Source of the DNA: Clostridia bacterium
GTDB lineage: Bacteria > Bacillota > Clostridia > Oscillospirales > Acutalibacteraceae
DNA: 64,000 bases
NCBI GenBank assembly: GCA_017623235.1
Contig: JAGAPN010000006.1
Location: 1 to 64,000 of the forward strand
Reading direction: 5' to 3'
Of the stretch, positions 16,561 to 24,487 are shown one piece after another. Numbering within the stretch: position 1 is the first letter of the stretch; each line of letters opens with the position of its first letter. The translations under genes and the position numbers were made by a program. The notes under the pieces are model-generated. The model did no database searches. It had not been told where the DNA came from and saw only the letters and a program-made list of their open reading frames with translations.

Positions 16561-17320
16561 TAATATTTATACCTCCTTTGCCAAGGGCACGGTAGATGAA
16601 ATGAAGCTTTTTGAGGATTTTAACCTCACCGTAAACAAAGGGGATTTTATCTCGATAGTAGGCTCCAACGGAAGCGGAAAAACCACCCTGCTAAACCTTA
16701 TCTGCGGTACCCTTACCCCCGATTCGGGAAGTATTGTTTTAAAGGATAAGGACATTACAGCCCTGCCCGAATATAAGCGCTCACGCTATATCGGCCGTGT
16801 TTTCCAGGACCCCAAGGCAGGCACCTGCAGTGAGCTTACCGTGCTGGAAAATTTTGCCCTGGCCGACAATAAAAATAAGTGCTACGCCCTGGGTCGGGCA
16901 ATAAACAAGAAAAGAATTGACTATTATAAAAGCCTGCTGGCCGAGTGTAATATGGGCCTTGAGGACCGTATTAATACCCCCATCGGCAGTCTGTCGGGCG
17001 GACAGCGCCAGGCTATTGCTCTGGTGCTGGCAGGTATGACCAAGGTGGACCTGCTTATTTTAGATGAGCATACCGCCGCCTTAGACCCCAAGGCGGCCGA
17101 AACCATAATGGAGCTTACCCACCGCCTGGTTAGTGAAAAGGGCCTCACCGCCGTAATGGTAACCCATAATCTCCGCTTCGCCACCGACTACGGCAATCGC
17201 ATTATTATGATGCACGGCGGCAGGGCGATTTTAGATAAAGCGGGGGCCGAAAAGGATGCTCTGCAGGTTACCGACCTGCTGGGAATATTTAACGAAATAA
17301 GTATAGAATGTGGAAATTAG
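16547..17320 (+). CDS. trpZ: Tryptophan ABC transporter ATPase
   Basis: A 257-residue ABC ATPase with Walker A GSNGSGKTTLL, signature LSGGQRQAIALVLAG, Walker B DLLILDEHTAALD and H-loop VMVTHNL. The His in place of Pro/Ala in DEHTAALD is usual in this transporter group. It energises the uptake system formed with the lipoprotein and permease encoded just upstream. The start overlaps the permease gene by 14 bases. The following SDR gene begins 10 bases downstream and may be co-transcribed. Confidence 0.87.
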   Translation: MLKLNNIYTSFAKGTVDEMKLFEDFNLTVNKGDFISIVGSNGSGKTTLLNLICGTLTPDSGSIVLKDKDITALPEYKRSRYIGRVFQDPKAGTCSELTVLENFALADNKNKCYALGRAINKKRIDYYKSLLAECNMGLEDRINTPIGSLSGGQRQAIALVLAGMTKVDLLILDEHTAALDPKAAETIMELTHRLVSEKGLTAVMVTHNLRFATDYGNRIIMMHGGRAILDKAGAEKDALQVTDLLGIFNEISIECGN

Positions 17321-17330
17321 AGGTGTGTTT

Positions 17331-18095
17331 ATGAAAATTGCAGTTATTACAGGTGCCTCCAGCGGAATGGGCAAGGAGTTTATCTATCAGCTTAACAATC
17401 AGCAGAAATTTGATGAAATCTGGGTAATAGCCCGAAGAGAAGACCGTCTTAATGAAATAAGGCAGGATATGGGTGATTTTATCCGTCCCATAGCCCTGGA
17501 CCTGACAAAGGATGAGGCTGTAGAGGAATATAAGGCCCTGCTGGAAAAGGAACAGCCCGAGGTGGCAGTTCTTGTAAACGCCAGCGGCTACGGCAAATTC
17601 GAGGCCTTTGAAAACCTCTCTCTTTCCGAGCAGCTTGGTATGATAGACCTTAACGCCAAGGCGCTGACCGCTATGACCTACGTAACCCTGCCCTATCTGA
17701 AGGCAGGCAGTCAGGTCTACCAGATAGCCTCCCTTTCCTCCTTCCAGCCCGTACCCTATATCGGTGTTTACGGCGCAACAAAGGCCTACGTTTTAAGCTT
17801 TACCAGGGCAATAAATGCCGAGCTTCGCCATACAGGCATCAAGATGATGGCCGTCTGCCCCGGCTGGGTCAAGACCGAGTTTTTCGGCCGTGCCGTTGTG
17901 GATGACAGCGTTATAACCTATTATAATCACGTCTTCACCGCACAGCAGGTGGTAACCCGAGCCCTAAAGGATATGAAAAAGGGTAAGGACGTATCTATCT
18001 GCGGCTTTGATATCAGAGCCCAGGTGCTGCTGACCAAGCTCCTGCCCCACCGCCTTGTTATGAAAATCTGGCTGATGCAGCAGAAGAAGAAATAA
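17331..18095 (+). CDS. Short-chain dehydrogenase/reductase
   Basis: A 254-residue classical SDR. It has TGASSGMGKEF for dinucleotide binding, NASGYG in place of NNAG, Ser at about 140 and YGATKAY with the catalytic Tyr and Lys. The C-terminus carries a hydrophobic basic stretch. The substrate is unknown; the related DltE-like group is often annotated simply as SDR NAD(P)-dependent oxidoreductase. ATG 17331 follows GAGGTGTGTTT. It lies 10 bases behind trpZ, so it may be read through from the T-box operon, but a link with tryptophan is not evident. Confidence 0.8.
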   Translation: MKIAVITGASSGMGKEFIYQLNNQQKFDEIWVIARREDRLNEIRQDMGDFIRPIALDLTKDEAVEEYKALLEKEQPEVAVLVNASGYGKFEAFENLSLSEQLGMIDLNAKALTAMTYVTLPYLKAGSQVYQIASLSSFQPVPYIGVYGATKAYVLSFTRAINAELRHTGIKMMAVCPGWVKTEFFGRAVVDDSVITYYNHVFTAQQVVTRALKDMKKGKDVSICGFDIRAQVLLTKLLPHRLVMKIWLMQQKKK

Positions 18096-18096
18096 T

Positions 18097-18136
18097 AAAA
18101 ACGCTATACGACCGAGTCGTATAGCGTTTTTTTATA
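18097..18136. terminator. Bidirectional terminator
   Basis: AAAACGCTATACGAC and GTCGTATAGCGTTTT form a strong hairpin with flanking A and T runs, between the convergent SDR and ung genes. Confidence 0.85.
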
Positions 18137-18797
18137 TCTGCCAGTTAATGGGTGTCTGGCCCGAAGTTTTAAGTATGGTGTTGCATTTGGAAAAGTGGCG
18201 GCATCCGAAAAATCCGCCGTAGGCCGAAAGGGGACTGGGGTGTACCGTTTCCAGCTTCTTGTGGATTGGGTTGTCTATAATTCTGGCCTTATTTTTGGCA
18301 TTTGCCCCCCACAGCAGGAATACGACGGGGGTCTGCTTTCGGTTAAGCTCGGCAATTACCCTGTCGGTAAAATTCTCCCACCCCTTGCCCTTGTGGGAAT
18401 TGGGTGTAGCCTCTCTCACCGTCAGTACCGTGTTCAGCAGTAAAACCCCCTGGTTGGCCCAGGCCGTCAGCTCCCCGTGGTCGGGGATAGAAAAGCCCGT
18501 GTCCTCAGCCAGTTCCTTAAAGATATTTTTAAGGGAGGGGGGCGGCTCAACCCCACGCTTTACCGAAAAGCACATTCCGTGGGCCTGGCCTGCGCCGTGG
18601 TAAGGGTCCTGCCCGATGATTACCACCTTGGTATCCTTAAAGGAGGATGCCTTAAGGGCGTTAAAAATATCATTCATATCGGGGTATATTCTATGGGTGG
18701 AATATTCCTGCCTTAAAAACTGCCGAAGCTCCTTATAATAGGGCTTCTCGAATTCATCCGCCAGAATTTCATCCCAATCGTTACCGAAATGTACCAT
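18132..18797 (-). CDS. ung: Uracil-DNA glycosylase, family 1
   Basis: A 221-residue enzyme with the family-1 motifs GQDPYHGAGQAHGMCFS (catalytic Asp in the water-activating loop), LLLNTVLTV, and VHPSPLSAYGGFFGCRHF (His of the Leu-intercalation loop region). It removes uracil from DNA as the first step of base-excision repair in the cytoplasm. Length and motifs are normal. GGGAGGTTGTT precedes the ATG. It is a single gene with a convergent terminator. Confidence 0.96.
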   Translation of the reverse strand: MVHFGNDWDEILADEFEKPYYKELRQFLRQEYSTHRIYPDMNDIFNALKASSFKDTKVVIIGQDPYHGAGQAHGMCFSVKRGVEPPPSLKNIFKELAEDTGFSIPDHGELTAWANQGVLLLNTVLTVREATPNSHKGKGWENFTDRVIAELNRKQTPVVFLLWGANAKNKARIIDNPIHKKLETVHPSPLSAYGGFFGCRHFSKCNTILKTSGQTPINWQI

Positions 18798-18845
18798 AAC
18801 AACCTCCCAGCAATTTTATAAATAAATAATATCATAAAGGCAGAC

Positions 18846-18880
18846 AAAACACAAGAGCAACGGTGTTATCCGTTGCTCTT
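18846..18880. repeat. 35-bp hairpin repeat, copy 1, also terminator-like
   Basis: The sequence is identical over 35 bases to 19312-19346. It contains perfect inverted arms AAGAGCAACGG and CCGTTGCTCTT around TGTTAT. This copy is just after the stop of the minus-strand XRE gene and could end its transcript. Confidence 0.75.
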
Positions 18881-18885
18881 TGAGG

Positions 18886-19128
18886 TTATTTTATCTCCTG
18901 TTCAAGATTACCGAAAATATCGTCGGCGAAAAATTCTTCAAGAGAAATATCAAGTCCGTCACAGAATTTCTTTATGGTGGTTATAGAAACATCACGTCTG
19001 TTTTTGTCCAGCATACTGTAGGCGGTGGATGGGGTAACCCCTGATATATTGGCTAACTCATTTATTTTTATATTGCGTTCTTTGCAAAGACATACAAATC
19101 TTTCGGCAACAGCATCTTTAACGCTCAT
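18886..19128 (-). CDS. XRE-family helix-turn-helix regulator
   Basis: An 80-residue protein with a helix-turn-helix over residues 10-65 (LCKERNIKINELANISGVT, STAYSMLDKNRRDVSITT) and an acidic C-terminus (LEEFFADDIFGNLEQEIK). It follows the Cro/CI pattern. GAGGTGATAAT precedes the ATG. Its promoter region holds three overlapping GCGT/ACGC palindromes, so autoregulation is likely. It lies with a decayed divergent reading frame between two identical 35-bp hairpins, which suggests a small cassette. Confidence 0.8.
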   Translation of the reverse strand: MSVKDAVAERFVCLCKERNIKINELANISGVTPSTAYSMLDKNRRDVSITTIKKFCDGLDISLEEFFADDIFGNLEQEIK

Positions 19129-19156
19129 ATTATCACCTCAAGATTAGTGTATGATA

Positions 19157-19209
19157 AATTACATTTCAGCGTATACGCAATTGCGTAATTAACGCAAATA
19201 TGTTATAAT
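19157..19209. promoter_or_regulatory. Divergent promoters sharing a palindromic operator
   Basis: Palindromes GCGTATACGC (19169-19178), ACGCAATTGCGT (19175-19186) and GCGTAATTAACGC (19183-19195) overlap. The central one supplies a TTGCGT -35 on each strand: plus strand 19181-19186 with TATAAT at 19204-19209 (17-bp spacer), and minus strand 19175-19180 with TATCAT at about 18 bp. A repressor bound here would close both promoters. Confidence 0.6.
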
Positions 19210-19227
19210 TTTTTTGAGGTGTTCGGA

Positions 19228-19309
19228 ATGTATCTATCCTGAAATTGAAGAACAGGTTTTGTTGCTTTCTAAATTACGAACATTGAGTGATTTGAATAGT
19301 AAATTATAA
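19228..19309 (+). pseudogene. Remnant of a divergent partner gene
   Basis: A GAGGTG ribosome site at 19216-19221 and the promoter at 19181-19209 lead to ATG 19228, but that frame ends after four codons. The next frame is open to a TAA at 19309 and would read YPEIEEQVLLLSKLRTLSD and a few more residues. This looks like a gene that has lost its middle or has a frameshift. The family is not recognised. It could also be a chance frame. Confidence 0.35.
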
Positions 19310-19311
19310 TA

Positions 19312-19346
19312 AAAACACAAGAGCAACGGTGTTATCCGTTGCTCTT
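19312..19346. repeat. 35-bp hairpin repeat, copy 2
   Basis: An identical copy of 18846-18880, 466 bp away in direct orientation. It follows the stop of the decayed plus-strand frame. The pair flanks the XRE gene and its partner. Confidence 0.75.
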
Positions 19347-19423
19347 GCGTTTTAAATATGACAGAGTCATAAAAAGGGGGGCAAATTCATTCCGACCGTG
19401 TCGCAGAAAAAAATTGGATGTAA
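19347..19423. other. Short intergenic stretch before the parB stop
   Basis: AT-rich with a G-run; no gene or clear terminator is seen. Confidence 0.4.
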
Positions 19424-20224
19424 TTATTTTCTTATCATCACGGTATATTCAATATGGGTCTCATTTTCAAACCTTTTAGCCTCGGCTCTGATACCGCCCG
19501 ACCGCATAGTATTTACCATTTTATTAAGGCTGTTGGCAAAAAGCCGCAGGTCGCCTACTGCGCATTTGCGAAGGGGCTCCTCCCGCTGCCTTGGGGGAGA
19601 TAGCAGCTCGTCTACGTACTTTTCGGTCTGGGAGAAGGTAAGACCCTCGGCAATTATATGGTTAAGGGCGTCGCTTCGGTCCTCGGGTGGGAGAGAAAGC
19701 AGGGCCTTGGCGTGGCGCTCGCTGAGCCTGGCGGCGGTTATCCGCCGTTTAAGCTCGCAGTCCAGACTGCAAAGCCGCAGCTTGTCCGCCAGCAGACTTG
19801 GGGCCATTCCCAGCTTGGCGGCTACGTCGGTATCGGTAAGACCGTAGTCCGATATAAGTCGGCTAAGGGCATCAGCCTCCTCAAAAGGGGAGAGCTGCCT
19901 GCGCTGGATGTTTTCAATCACCGTGAAGCATTCGGCGGTTATATCGTCGGTACGCTTTACTATGCAGGGTAATCTCTTAAGCCCTGCAAGTATGCCTGCC
20001 TGTAGTCTGCGCCTGCCCGAAATCAGCAGATATTTACCGCCCTTTTCGGGTCGCACCAGCAGGGGGACGATGATTCCGTTCTCCCTTATACTTTCGGCCA
20101 AAGCCATCAGCTCATATTCATCAAGCTTTTGGGAGTTGCCCGACAGGATATCTTGGCATTTGATACTCACCAGTTTTCCGTCAAACAAATCATCACCGCC
20201 TTTGCTGGAATAATCATACACCAA
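19424..20224 (-). CDS. ParB/Noc-family DNA-binding protein with GRRR variant motif
   Basis: A 266-residue ParB/Spo0J/Noc family protein. The N-terminal ParB/Srx domain has IVPLLVRP and ISGRRRLQAG, where the family normally has GERR. ENIQRRQLSPFEEA is the third nucleotide-binding motif. A central helix-turn-helix follows (LTDTDVAAKLGMAPSLLADKLRLC), then a C-terminal dimerisation part. Position downstream of rsmG matches noc in Bacillus, but no parA is adjacent, so Noc-like or a divergent ParB are both possible. The replaced Glu is expected to affect CTP hydrolysis (see findings). TTG 20224 or GTG 20221 follows AGGAGG; TTG was taken. The hairpin ending rsmG separates it from the upstream genes. 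Confidence 0.8.
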   Translation of the reverse strand: MVYDYSSKGGDDLFDGKLVSIKCQDILSGNSQKLDEYELMALAESIRENGIIVPLLVRPEKGGKYLLISGRRRLQAGILAGLKRLPCIVKRTDDITAECFTVIENIQRRQLSPFEEADALSRLISDYGLTDTDVAAKLGMAPSLLADKLRLCSLDCELKRRITAARLSERHAKALLSLPPEDRSDALNHIIAEGLTFSQTEKYVDELLSPPRQREEPLRKCAVGDLRLFANSLNKMVNTMRSGGIRAEAKRFENETHIEYTVMIRK

Positions 20225-20274
20225 AAAGGTCCTCCTGCCAAGAAAAACAGGTCGGGCAGATTCGACCTTATAAT

Positions 20275-20306
20275 ATAAAAAACAGCCCCGTTACAGAGGC
20301 TGTTTT
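20275..20306 (-). terminator. Terminator of rsmG on the minus strand
   Basis: On the minus strand, AACAGCC and GGCTGTT form a hairpin followed by T-rich sequence. It overlaps the last bases of rsmG. Confidence 0.65.
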
Positions 20307-21004
20307 GATATTTTTGCTGATATGCGGGGATATTTTGGCGGAGTTTGCGATATCTTTTTTGTAATAACAAAGGTCCGCACCTCTTCTCCCGTCAGGGTTT
20401 CGGTGGTAATCTCGGCCTTGCCGCCTCCAAGAAGACTCTTTGCCTTGACGGCGTTTTTCAGCTCCTCCTCGGCTGAGGGGCCCTTCATGGAGCAGAAGGT
20501 GCCGCCTACCCTACATAGGGGCAGACAGTATTCGTAAAGCACCCGAAGCTCTGCCACCGCACGGGCGGTAACAAGGTCGAATTTTTCACGGTAAAGGGGA
20601 TTTTTACCTGCTTCCTCCGCCCTTATGTGGGTGGTTGTAACCTCCAGACCCAGGCTTTTGGCCACCTCGTTTAAAAAGGTAAGCCTTTTGTTAAGGCCGT
20701 CCAGCAGGGTAAGCTTTATGTCGGGGCGTAAAATTTTAAGCACCATACCCGGGAAGCCCGCCCCTGTGCCCACGTCTATGACCGAGGCGCCTTCAGGTAT
20801 ATTTACCTGCTTGAGCAGCAGGGCGCAATCAAGAAAATGCTTTATCACTATACCCTCGGGGTCGGTAATGGCGGTAAGATTCATCTTCTCGTTCCATTCC
20901 ACCAGCAAAGCGGCATACCGGTCCAGCCTTGATATAGCCTCATCGTTATATGCTATGCCGCATTCATCCAGGCGGCGGGTTAACAGCTCTAAGGGAAAAG
21001 TCAC
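20291..21004 (-). CDS. rsmG: 16S rRNA (guanine-527-N7)-methyltransferase
   Basis: A 237-residue class I methyltransferase. It has the SAM-binding segment VIDVGTGAGFPGMVLKI, LLDGLNKRLTFL and VTARAVAELRVLYEYCLPL, all typical of RsmG (GidB), which methylates G527 of 16S rRNA. The start overlaps the mnmG stop by four bases, the usual arrangement mnmE-mnmG-rsmG. The C-terminus is slightly longer than in Bacillus. Confidence 0.95.
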   Translation of the reverse strand: MTFPLELLTRRLDECGIAYNDEAISRLDRYAALLVEWNEKMNLTAITDPEGIVIKHFLDCALLLKQVNIPEGASVIDVGTGAGFPGMVLKILRPDIKLTLLDGLNKRLTFLNEVAKSLGLEVTTTHIRAEEAGKNPLYREKFDLVTARAVAELRVLYEYCLPLCRVGGTFCSMKGPSAEEELKNAVKAKSLLGGGKAEITTETLTGEEVRTFVITKKISQTPPKYPRISAKISKQPL

Positions 21005-22881
21005 TGCTTTTCCTCCCTTCGTTTTTTCTCAAGCCAGATATTCAGCACCGAAACGTCCGAGGGGCTGACCCCCGAAATTCGTGAGGCCTGGCCAATGCTT
21101 TCGGGACGCACACGGTCCAGCTTTTCTCTGGCCTCCAGTCGCAGGCCCTCTATAAGGCTGTAGTCGGTATCACGGGGGAGCTTGCGCTTTTCCAGCTTCA
21201 GCATATCCTCCACTTGGGCCTGCTGGCGGGCAATATAGCCTTCGTATTTTATTTCGGTTTCCACCTTGCAGCAGACCTCATAGGGCAGGTCGGGGCGGCA
21301 GGGGTCAAACTCGGCCAGGTCAAAATATGAAACCTCGGGCCGCTTTATCAGCTCGGAAAGCTTTATACCCGTTGAAAGGGGAGTGGTGCCCAAAGCCTCC
21401 AGCCTTGCGTTTATTTTCTCCGACGGAGCTACGGTAGAGTGGCGCAGACGGTATATCTCTCGCTCCTTGGTTTCCTTTCGGTCAAGAAAAGCCATATAGG
21501 TCTTTTCATCTATAAGACCTATTTCGTAGCCTATGGGCATCATACGCTCGTCGGCATTATCCTGGCGGAGCAACAGACGGTATTCACTGCGGCTGGTCAT
21601 CATACGGTAGGGGTCAGAGCAGCCCTTGGTCACAAGGTCGTCTATCAGGGTGCCTATGTAGGAGGATGCGCGGGAAAGCACCAAAGGCTCCAACCCCATA
21701 TTGCTTCTGGCAGCGTTAATGCCGGCAACAAGGCCCTGGGCAGCCGCCTCCTCATAGCCCGAGGAGCCGTTAAACTGGCCCGCGCCGTAAAGTCCCTTGT
21801 GGTCCTTAAACTCAAGGCTGTGATTTAGCATAATGGGGTCAACGCAGTCGTATTCGATAGCGTAGGCGTTTCGCATAATCTGGGCATTTTCCAGGCCGGG
21901 TATGGCGTGGTAAATGGCTATTTGCACCTCTTCAGGCAGGGATGAGGACATACCCTGCAGGTACATTTCCTCGGTGTCGGCGCCGCAGGGCTCGATAAAG
22001 AGCTGGTGGCGCTTTTTGTCTGCAAACCGCATAATTTTGTCCTCGATAGAAGGACAATATCTGGGGCCAACCCCTTCAATAACTCCCGAATAGAGGGGGG
22101 AACGATGTATATTTTTGAGAATTACTTCTTTAACCTCGTCACCGGTGTAGCTGATATGGCAAACCACCGAATTTTCGGGGGCTTTTTCACTTCTGTAGGA
22201 GAAGGGAATTATCTGTTTGTCACCCTCCTGTACCTCTAATTTGCTGAAGTCAATAGAGGAGCGAAGTACCCTGGCGGGGGTGCCCGTTTTGAAGCGGCGC
22301 AGGGGGATGTTAAGCCTCTCCAGGGCGGCAGATAAGCCCTGGGCGGCAAAAAGACCGTCGGGACCGCCCGAATAATTTACCTCACCTACGAAAATTTTAC
22401 CTGCTAAAAAAGTGCCCGTGGCAAGAATAACGGTTTTGCAGGTATAGTCAGCGCCCAGGCGGGTTATACAATGCCAACCATCTTTATTTTTGGTAAGGTC
22501 TACCACCTCGGCCTGCTTTAAAATAAGGTTTTCCTGCAGCTCCACCGTGTGTTTCATAAGGGCGGTGTAGGCCTTACGGTCTATCTGCGCCCTGAGGGAG
22601 TGAACGGCAGGTCCCTTGCCCAGGTTGAGCATACGGCTTTGCAGGGTGGTCTTGTCGGCGGCCACACCCATCTCTCCGCCCAAGGCATCCAGCTCACGCA
22701 CAAGATGGCCCTTGGCGGTGCCTCCGATGGAGGGATTGCAGGGCATATTGCCCACCGAATCTAAATTAATGCAAAACATTACCGTCCTCTGGCCAAGGCG
22801 TGCGGCGGCCAGGGCGGCCTCAATTCCGGCATGGCCGGCCCCTATAACGGCAACGTCAAATTTTCCTGCATCATAGTTCAT
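21001..22881 (-). CDS. mnmG: tRNA uridine-5-carboxymethylaminomethyl modification enzyme, FAD subunit
   Basis: A 626-residue FAD enzyme of normal length. The FAD-binding segment VAVIGAGHAGIEAALAAARLG begins near residue 9. CNPSIGGTAKGHLVRE, LKTGTPAR-like FKTGTPARV and MTSRSEYRLLLRQDNAD are MnmG signatures. With MnmE it installs the cmnm5 or nm5 group at U34 of certain tRNAs. It lies eight bases after mnmE in the same minus-strand operon. Confidence 0.97.
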   Translation of the reverse strand: MNYDAGKFDVAVIGAGHAGIEAALAAARLGQRTVMFCINLDSVGNMPCNPSIGGTAKGHLVRELDALGGEMGVAADKTTLQSRMLNLGKGPAVHSLRAQIDRKAYTALMKHTVELQENLILKQAEVVDLTKNKDGWHCITRLGADYTCKTVILATGTFLAGKIFVGEVNYSGGPDGLFAAQGLSAALERLNIPLRRFKTGTPARVLRSSIDFSKLEVQEGDKQIIPFSYRSEKAPENSVVCHISYTGDEVKEVILKNIHRSPLYSGVIEGVGPRYCPSIEDKIMRFADKKRHQLFIEPCGADTEEMYLQGMSSSLPEEVQIAIYHAIPGLENAQIMRNAYAIEYDCVDPIMLNHSLEFKDHKGLYGAGQFNGSSGYEEAAAQGLVAGINAARSNMGLEPLVLSRASSYIGTLIDDLVTKGCSDPYRMMTSRSEYRLLLRQDNADERMMPIGYEIGLIDEKTYMAFLDRKETKEREIYRLRHSTVAPSEKINARLEALGTTPLSTGIKLSELIKRPEVSYFDLAEFDPCRPDLPYEVCCKVETEIKYEGYIARQQAQVEDMLKLEKRKLPRDTDYSLIEGLRLEAREKLDRVRPESIGQASRISGVSPSDVSVLNIWLEKKRREEKQ

Positions 22882-22888
22882 AAATTTC

Positions 22889-24250
22889 CTACTTTCCTAC
22901 GCAAAAACGGCGGAAGACCTCATCGGCCACCTCATTGGTGACCCGTTTTCCGTCGAGGGTGTAAAGGTGGGTAAGGGCCTCGTCTACGCAAACCCCAACC
23001 GCATCGAGGGTATATCCCGCATTTAAAAGATTTTCCGCTTCAACAGCGGCAGAAAGAGCCTGTGTTGCCAGGTCGCGCTGGCGCTCGCTGAGCAGAACTG
23101 CGGCGGCAGGGTCCAGGCGGCTGATGCCCGAAATGTTGGCTATGGCCTTTTCCAGCTCATCGGCGCCGCTGCCCTGCTTGGCAGATATTAAAACGGTGGT
23201 GAAATCGGTAAAATCGGCCTCGCTGACCATCTGCCCCTTGTCGGATTTGTTCAGCACAACAAGGGTAGTGGCAGGGTCAAGAAGGGTTAAAATGTCCCTG
23301 TCATCGGCATCTAAAGGGGAGGAACAGTCAAATACTGCCAGGGTCAGCTGGGAGGAGCCTATACGGTCCTTTGCCAGCCGCACACCTACCTCCTCAACCA
23401 GGTCCTCGGTGGCTCTGATACCCGCCGTGTCGGCAAGGATTAAGGTGATGCTTCCGATATTCACGGTGTTTTCTATAACGTCACGGGTGGTGCCCGCAAC
23501 GTCGGTTACAATAGAGCGCTCCTCTTTTGAGAGAAGGTTCATAAGGGTGGATTTTCCCACGTTGGGCTTGCCTACAATGGCGGTTTTAATTCCCTCACGC
23601 AGCACCCTGCCCGAATCGTAGGTTGATATAAGGCCCTCCAGCCCCTGTCTTGCCTTTTTCAGCAGACGGCTGAAGTTTTCGGGGGATAGCTCCTCCAGGT
23701 CCTCGTCGGGGAAATCACTGTAGGCCGCAAAATCTGCCGATAATTCCAGCAGAGTAGACTCAATATCGGCAATTTCCTTTGAGGTGCGGCCCATTTTTGC
23801 CGCCAGCTGCAGACGCAGCTCCTCACGGCTCTTGGCGGCGATGAGTCCCATTACGCTTTCGGCCTCGGTAAGGTCAAGCTTTCCGTTTAAGAAGGCCCGC
23901 TTGGTAAACTCACCCGGCTGGGCCAGGGTAGCGCCTGCCGACAGCACCGCACGAAGCACCGCCTTTGTAACGTAGCCTCCGCCGTGACAGGAAAGCTCGC
24001 AAACGTCCTCGCCGGTATAGCTTTTCGGGGCAAGAAAAACGGTGGCAACCGCTTCATCTACGATTTCATCGTTATGAATAACGTGACCGAACAGGGCAGA
24101 ATAACCCGAAAGCGCAGTAAGCTCCTTGCCAGACGCGCTTTTAAAAACACGGTCGGCAATCCTGATAGCCTCAGACCCCGATATTCGGATAACCCCAATG
24201 CCGCCCTCGCCCGAAGGGGTAGAGATAGCCGCAATAGTCCTTTCTGCCAT
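22889..24250 (-). CDS. mnmE: tRNA modification GTPase
   Basis: A 453-residue GTPase. Its N-terminal folate-binding domain starts TIAAISTPSGEGGIGVIRISG. The G domain has GKPNVGKSTLMN, a DTAGI segment and NKSD. It ends with FRRFCVGK, the catalytic Cys-(Ile/Val)-Gly-Lys. It forms a complex with MnmG for U34 modification. ATG 24250 is chosen because GAGGTGAGGAAT precedes it; the longer open frame lacks a ribosome site. It is first in the minus-strand operon. Confidence 0.96.
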   Translation of the reverse strand: MAERTIAAISTPSGEGGIGVIRISGSEAIRIADRVFKSASGKELTALSGYSALFGHVIHNDEIVDEAVATVFLAPKSYTGEDVCELSCHGGGYVTKAVLRAVLSAGATLAQPGEFTKRAFLNGKLDLTEAESVMGLIAAKSREELRLQLAAKMGRTSKEIADIESTLLELSADFAAYSDFPDEDLEELSPENFSRLLKKARQGLEGLISTYDSGRVLREGIKTAIVGKPNVGKSTLMNLLSKEERSIVTDVAGTTRDVIENTVNIGSITLILADTAGIRATEDLVEEVGVRLAKDRIGSSQLTLAVFDCSSPLDADDRDILTLLDPATTLVVLNKSDKGQMVSEADFTDFTTVLISAKQGSGADELEKAIANISGISRLDPAAAVLLSERQRDLATQALSAAVEAENLLNAGYTLDAVGVCVDEALTHLYTLDGKRVTNEVADEVFRRFCVGK

Positions 24251-24282
24251 ATTCCTCACCTCGCAAGATTTTCTAACTAAAT

Positions 24283-24311
24283 ATTTTACCACATCCCTCT
24301 TTTATAATCAA
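24283..24311 (-). promoter_or_regulatory. SigA-type promoter of mnmE operon
   Basis: On the minus strand, TTGATT (24306-24311), a 17-bp spacer and TAAAAT (24283-24288). Confidence 0.6.
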
Positions 24312-24391
24312 CAACTTATTGCAAAAGAAATGCTGTTTTATAGCGTGGGAAATATATTATTATATTTATATATAAATAATATATAATTCAG

Positions 24392-24420
24392 TTGACACCC
24401 ACCCCCCACAGATGTATAAT
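24392..24420 (+). promoter_or_regulatory. Consensus promoter of the exopolysaccharide operon
   Basis: TTGACA (24392-24397), a 17-bp spacer and TATAAT (24415-24420). A leader of about 60 bases follows to the first gene. No terminator was seen between here and 43499, so this may drive a 19-kb transcript. Confidence 0.85.
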
Positions 24421-24487
24421 GTAAAAGAATAATTATGCACTAAAATACCCCTACTATGAGGTGTGAATACGGATTAGAGGTTGCTGT

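Noticed and set aside
24251..24487. Possible small gene or RNA in the AT-rich gap before the polysaccharide operon
   Set aside because: Only promoter elements in both directions are visible; no open frame with a ribosome site or stable conserved RNA fold was seen.
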